Positions 63,989-64,000 of a stretch of DNA of 64,000 nt are shown one piece after another (within the stretch, counting starts at the first letter, position 1; every line of letters starts with the position of its first letter). Source of the stretch: an uncultured Alistipes sp. GTDB lineage: Bacteria; Bacteroidota; Bacteroidia; Bacteroidales; Rikenellaceae. A model generated the notes under the pieces. That model ran no database searches. It was not told the DNA's origin and worked only from the letters and a program-made list of their open reading frames with translations. The stretch lies in assembly GCA_900539755.1 (NCBI GenBank), contig UQDC01000009.1:1-64000 (forward strand), given 5' to 3'. The translations under genes were made by a program, and so were the position numbers.

Positions 63989-64000
63989 CAAAATGATAGG

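Noticed and set aside
1..64000. CRISPR arrays
   Set aside because: No regularly spaced direct repeats of 24-40 bases and no cas-like genes were seen.

Overview
The window is chromosomal DNA of a member of the Bacteroidetes, most likely order Bacteroidales; the genus cannot be fixed from sequence alone. The evidence is the gene order tuf - tRNA-Trp - secE - nusG - rplKAJL - rpoBC, the many promoters of the form TTTG-N18/19-TAnnTTTG, which is the housekeeping promoter type of this phylum, and protein families typical of gut Bacteroidales. These include the arsEFG arsenic operon, a lipobox-rich set of small lipoproteins, an NBU-like mobilizable element and a split KdpD.

Layout. Positions 1-13.7 kb hold the translation and transcription core, all on the + strand. 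Positions 13.9-17.3 kb (-) hold a galactose/glucose operon: nucleotidyltransferase, galM and a GluP/FucP-type transporter. Positions 17.5-23.6 kb (+) hold housekeeping genes: a degenerate LytM protein, dxr, rseP, a threonine-aldolase-like enzyme and radA. Positions 23.9-28.6 kb (-) hold groES-groEL, a DEAD-box helicase and tRNA-His. Positions 29.0-33.4 kb (-) hold an unsaturated-uronate operon (kdgK, kdgA, an orphan PTS-type EIIC permease, and a KduI isomerase with a signal peptide). Positions 33.8-45.2 kb are a mixed region: a TetR regulator with a two-gene target that carries paired operators, several small lipoproteins, an Fsr-type MFS exporter, a Tat-exported oxidoreductase, a DNA-deoxyinosine glycosylase, a porin with a very acidic linker, and a DUF4143-type ATPase whose Walker motifs are altered. 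Positions 45.6-48.8 kb (-) hold a six-gene arsenic operon with an ArsR operator around its -7 box.

From 50.1 kb the window enters accessory DNA. A fragment matching the 3' end of tRNA-Leu marks a likely attachment site. It is followed on the + strand by a tyrosine integrase, an unknown protein, an excisionase-like gene with a structured leader, an SF3-like primase/helicase, an oriT-like nested inverted repeat, a relaxase and a MobC-like protein. From 56.2 kb to the end (-) lies a kdpFABC potassium-uptake operon. It has a split KdpD/histidine kinase, a sigma-54-like promoter and tiny membrane ORFs in front of kdpF. No intact tRNA-Leu is seen to the right, so the element may extend past the window and carry kdp.

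The most interesting candidates for undescribed biology are three. The first is the uronate operon, which pairs an exported KduI with a lone EIIC permease. The second is the structured leader in the mobile element. The third is the TetR/paired-operator system that controls a membrane-protein and lipoprotein pair. Coordinates of start codons were corrected where the longest reading frame ran through promoters or hairpins.
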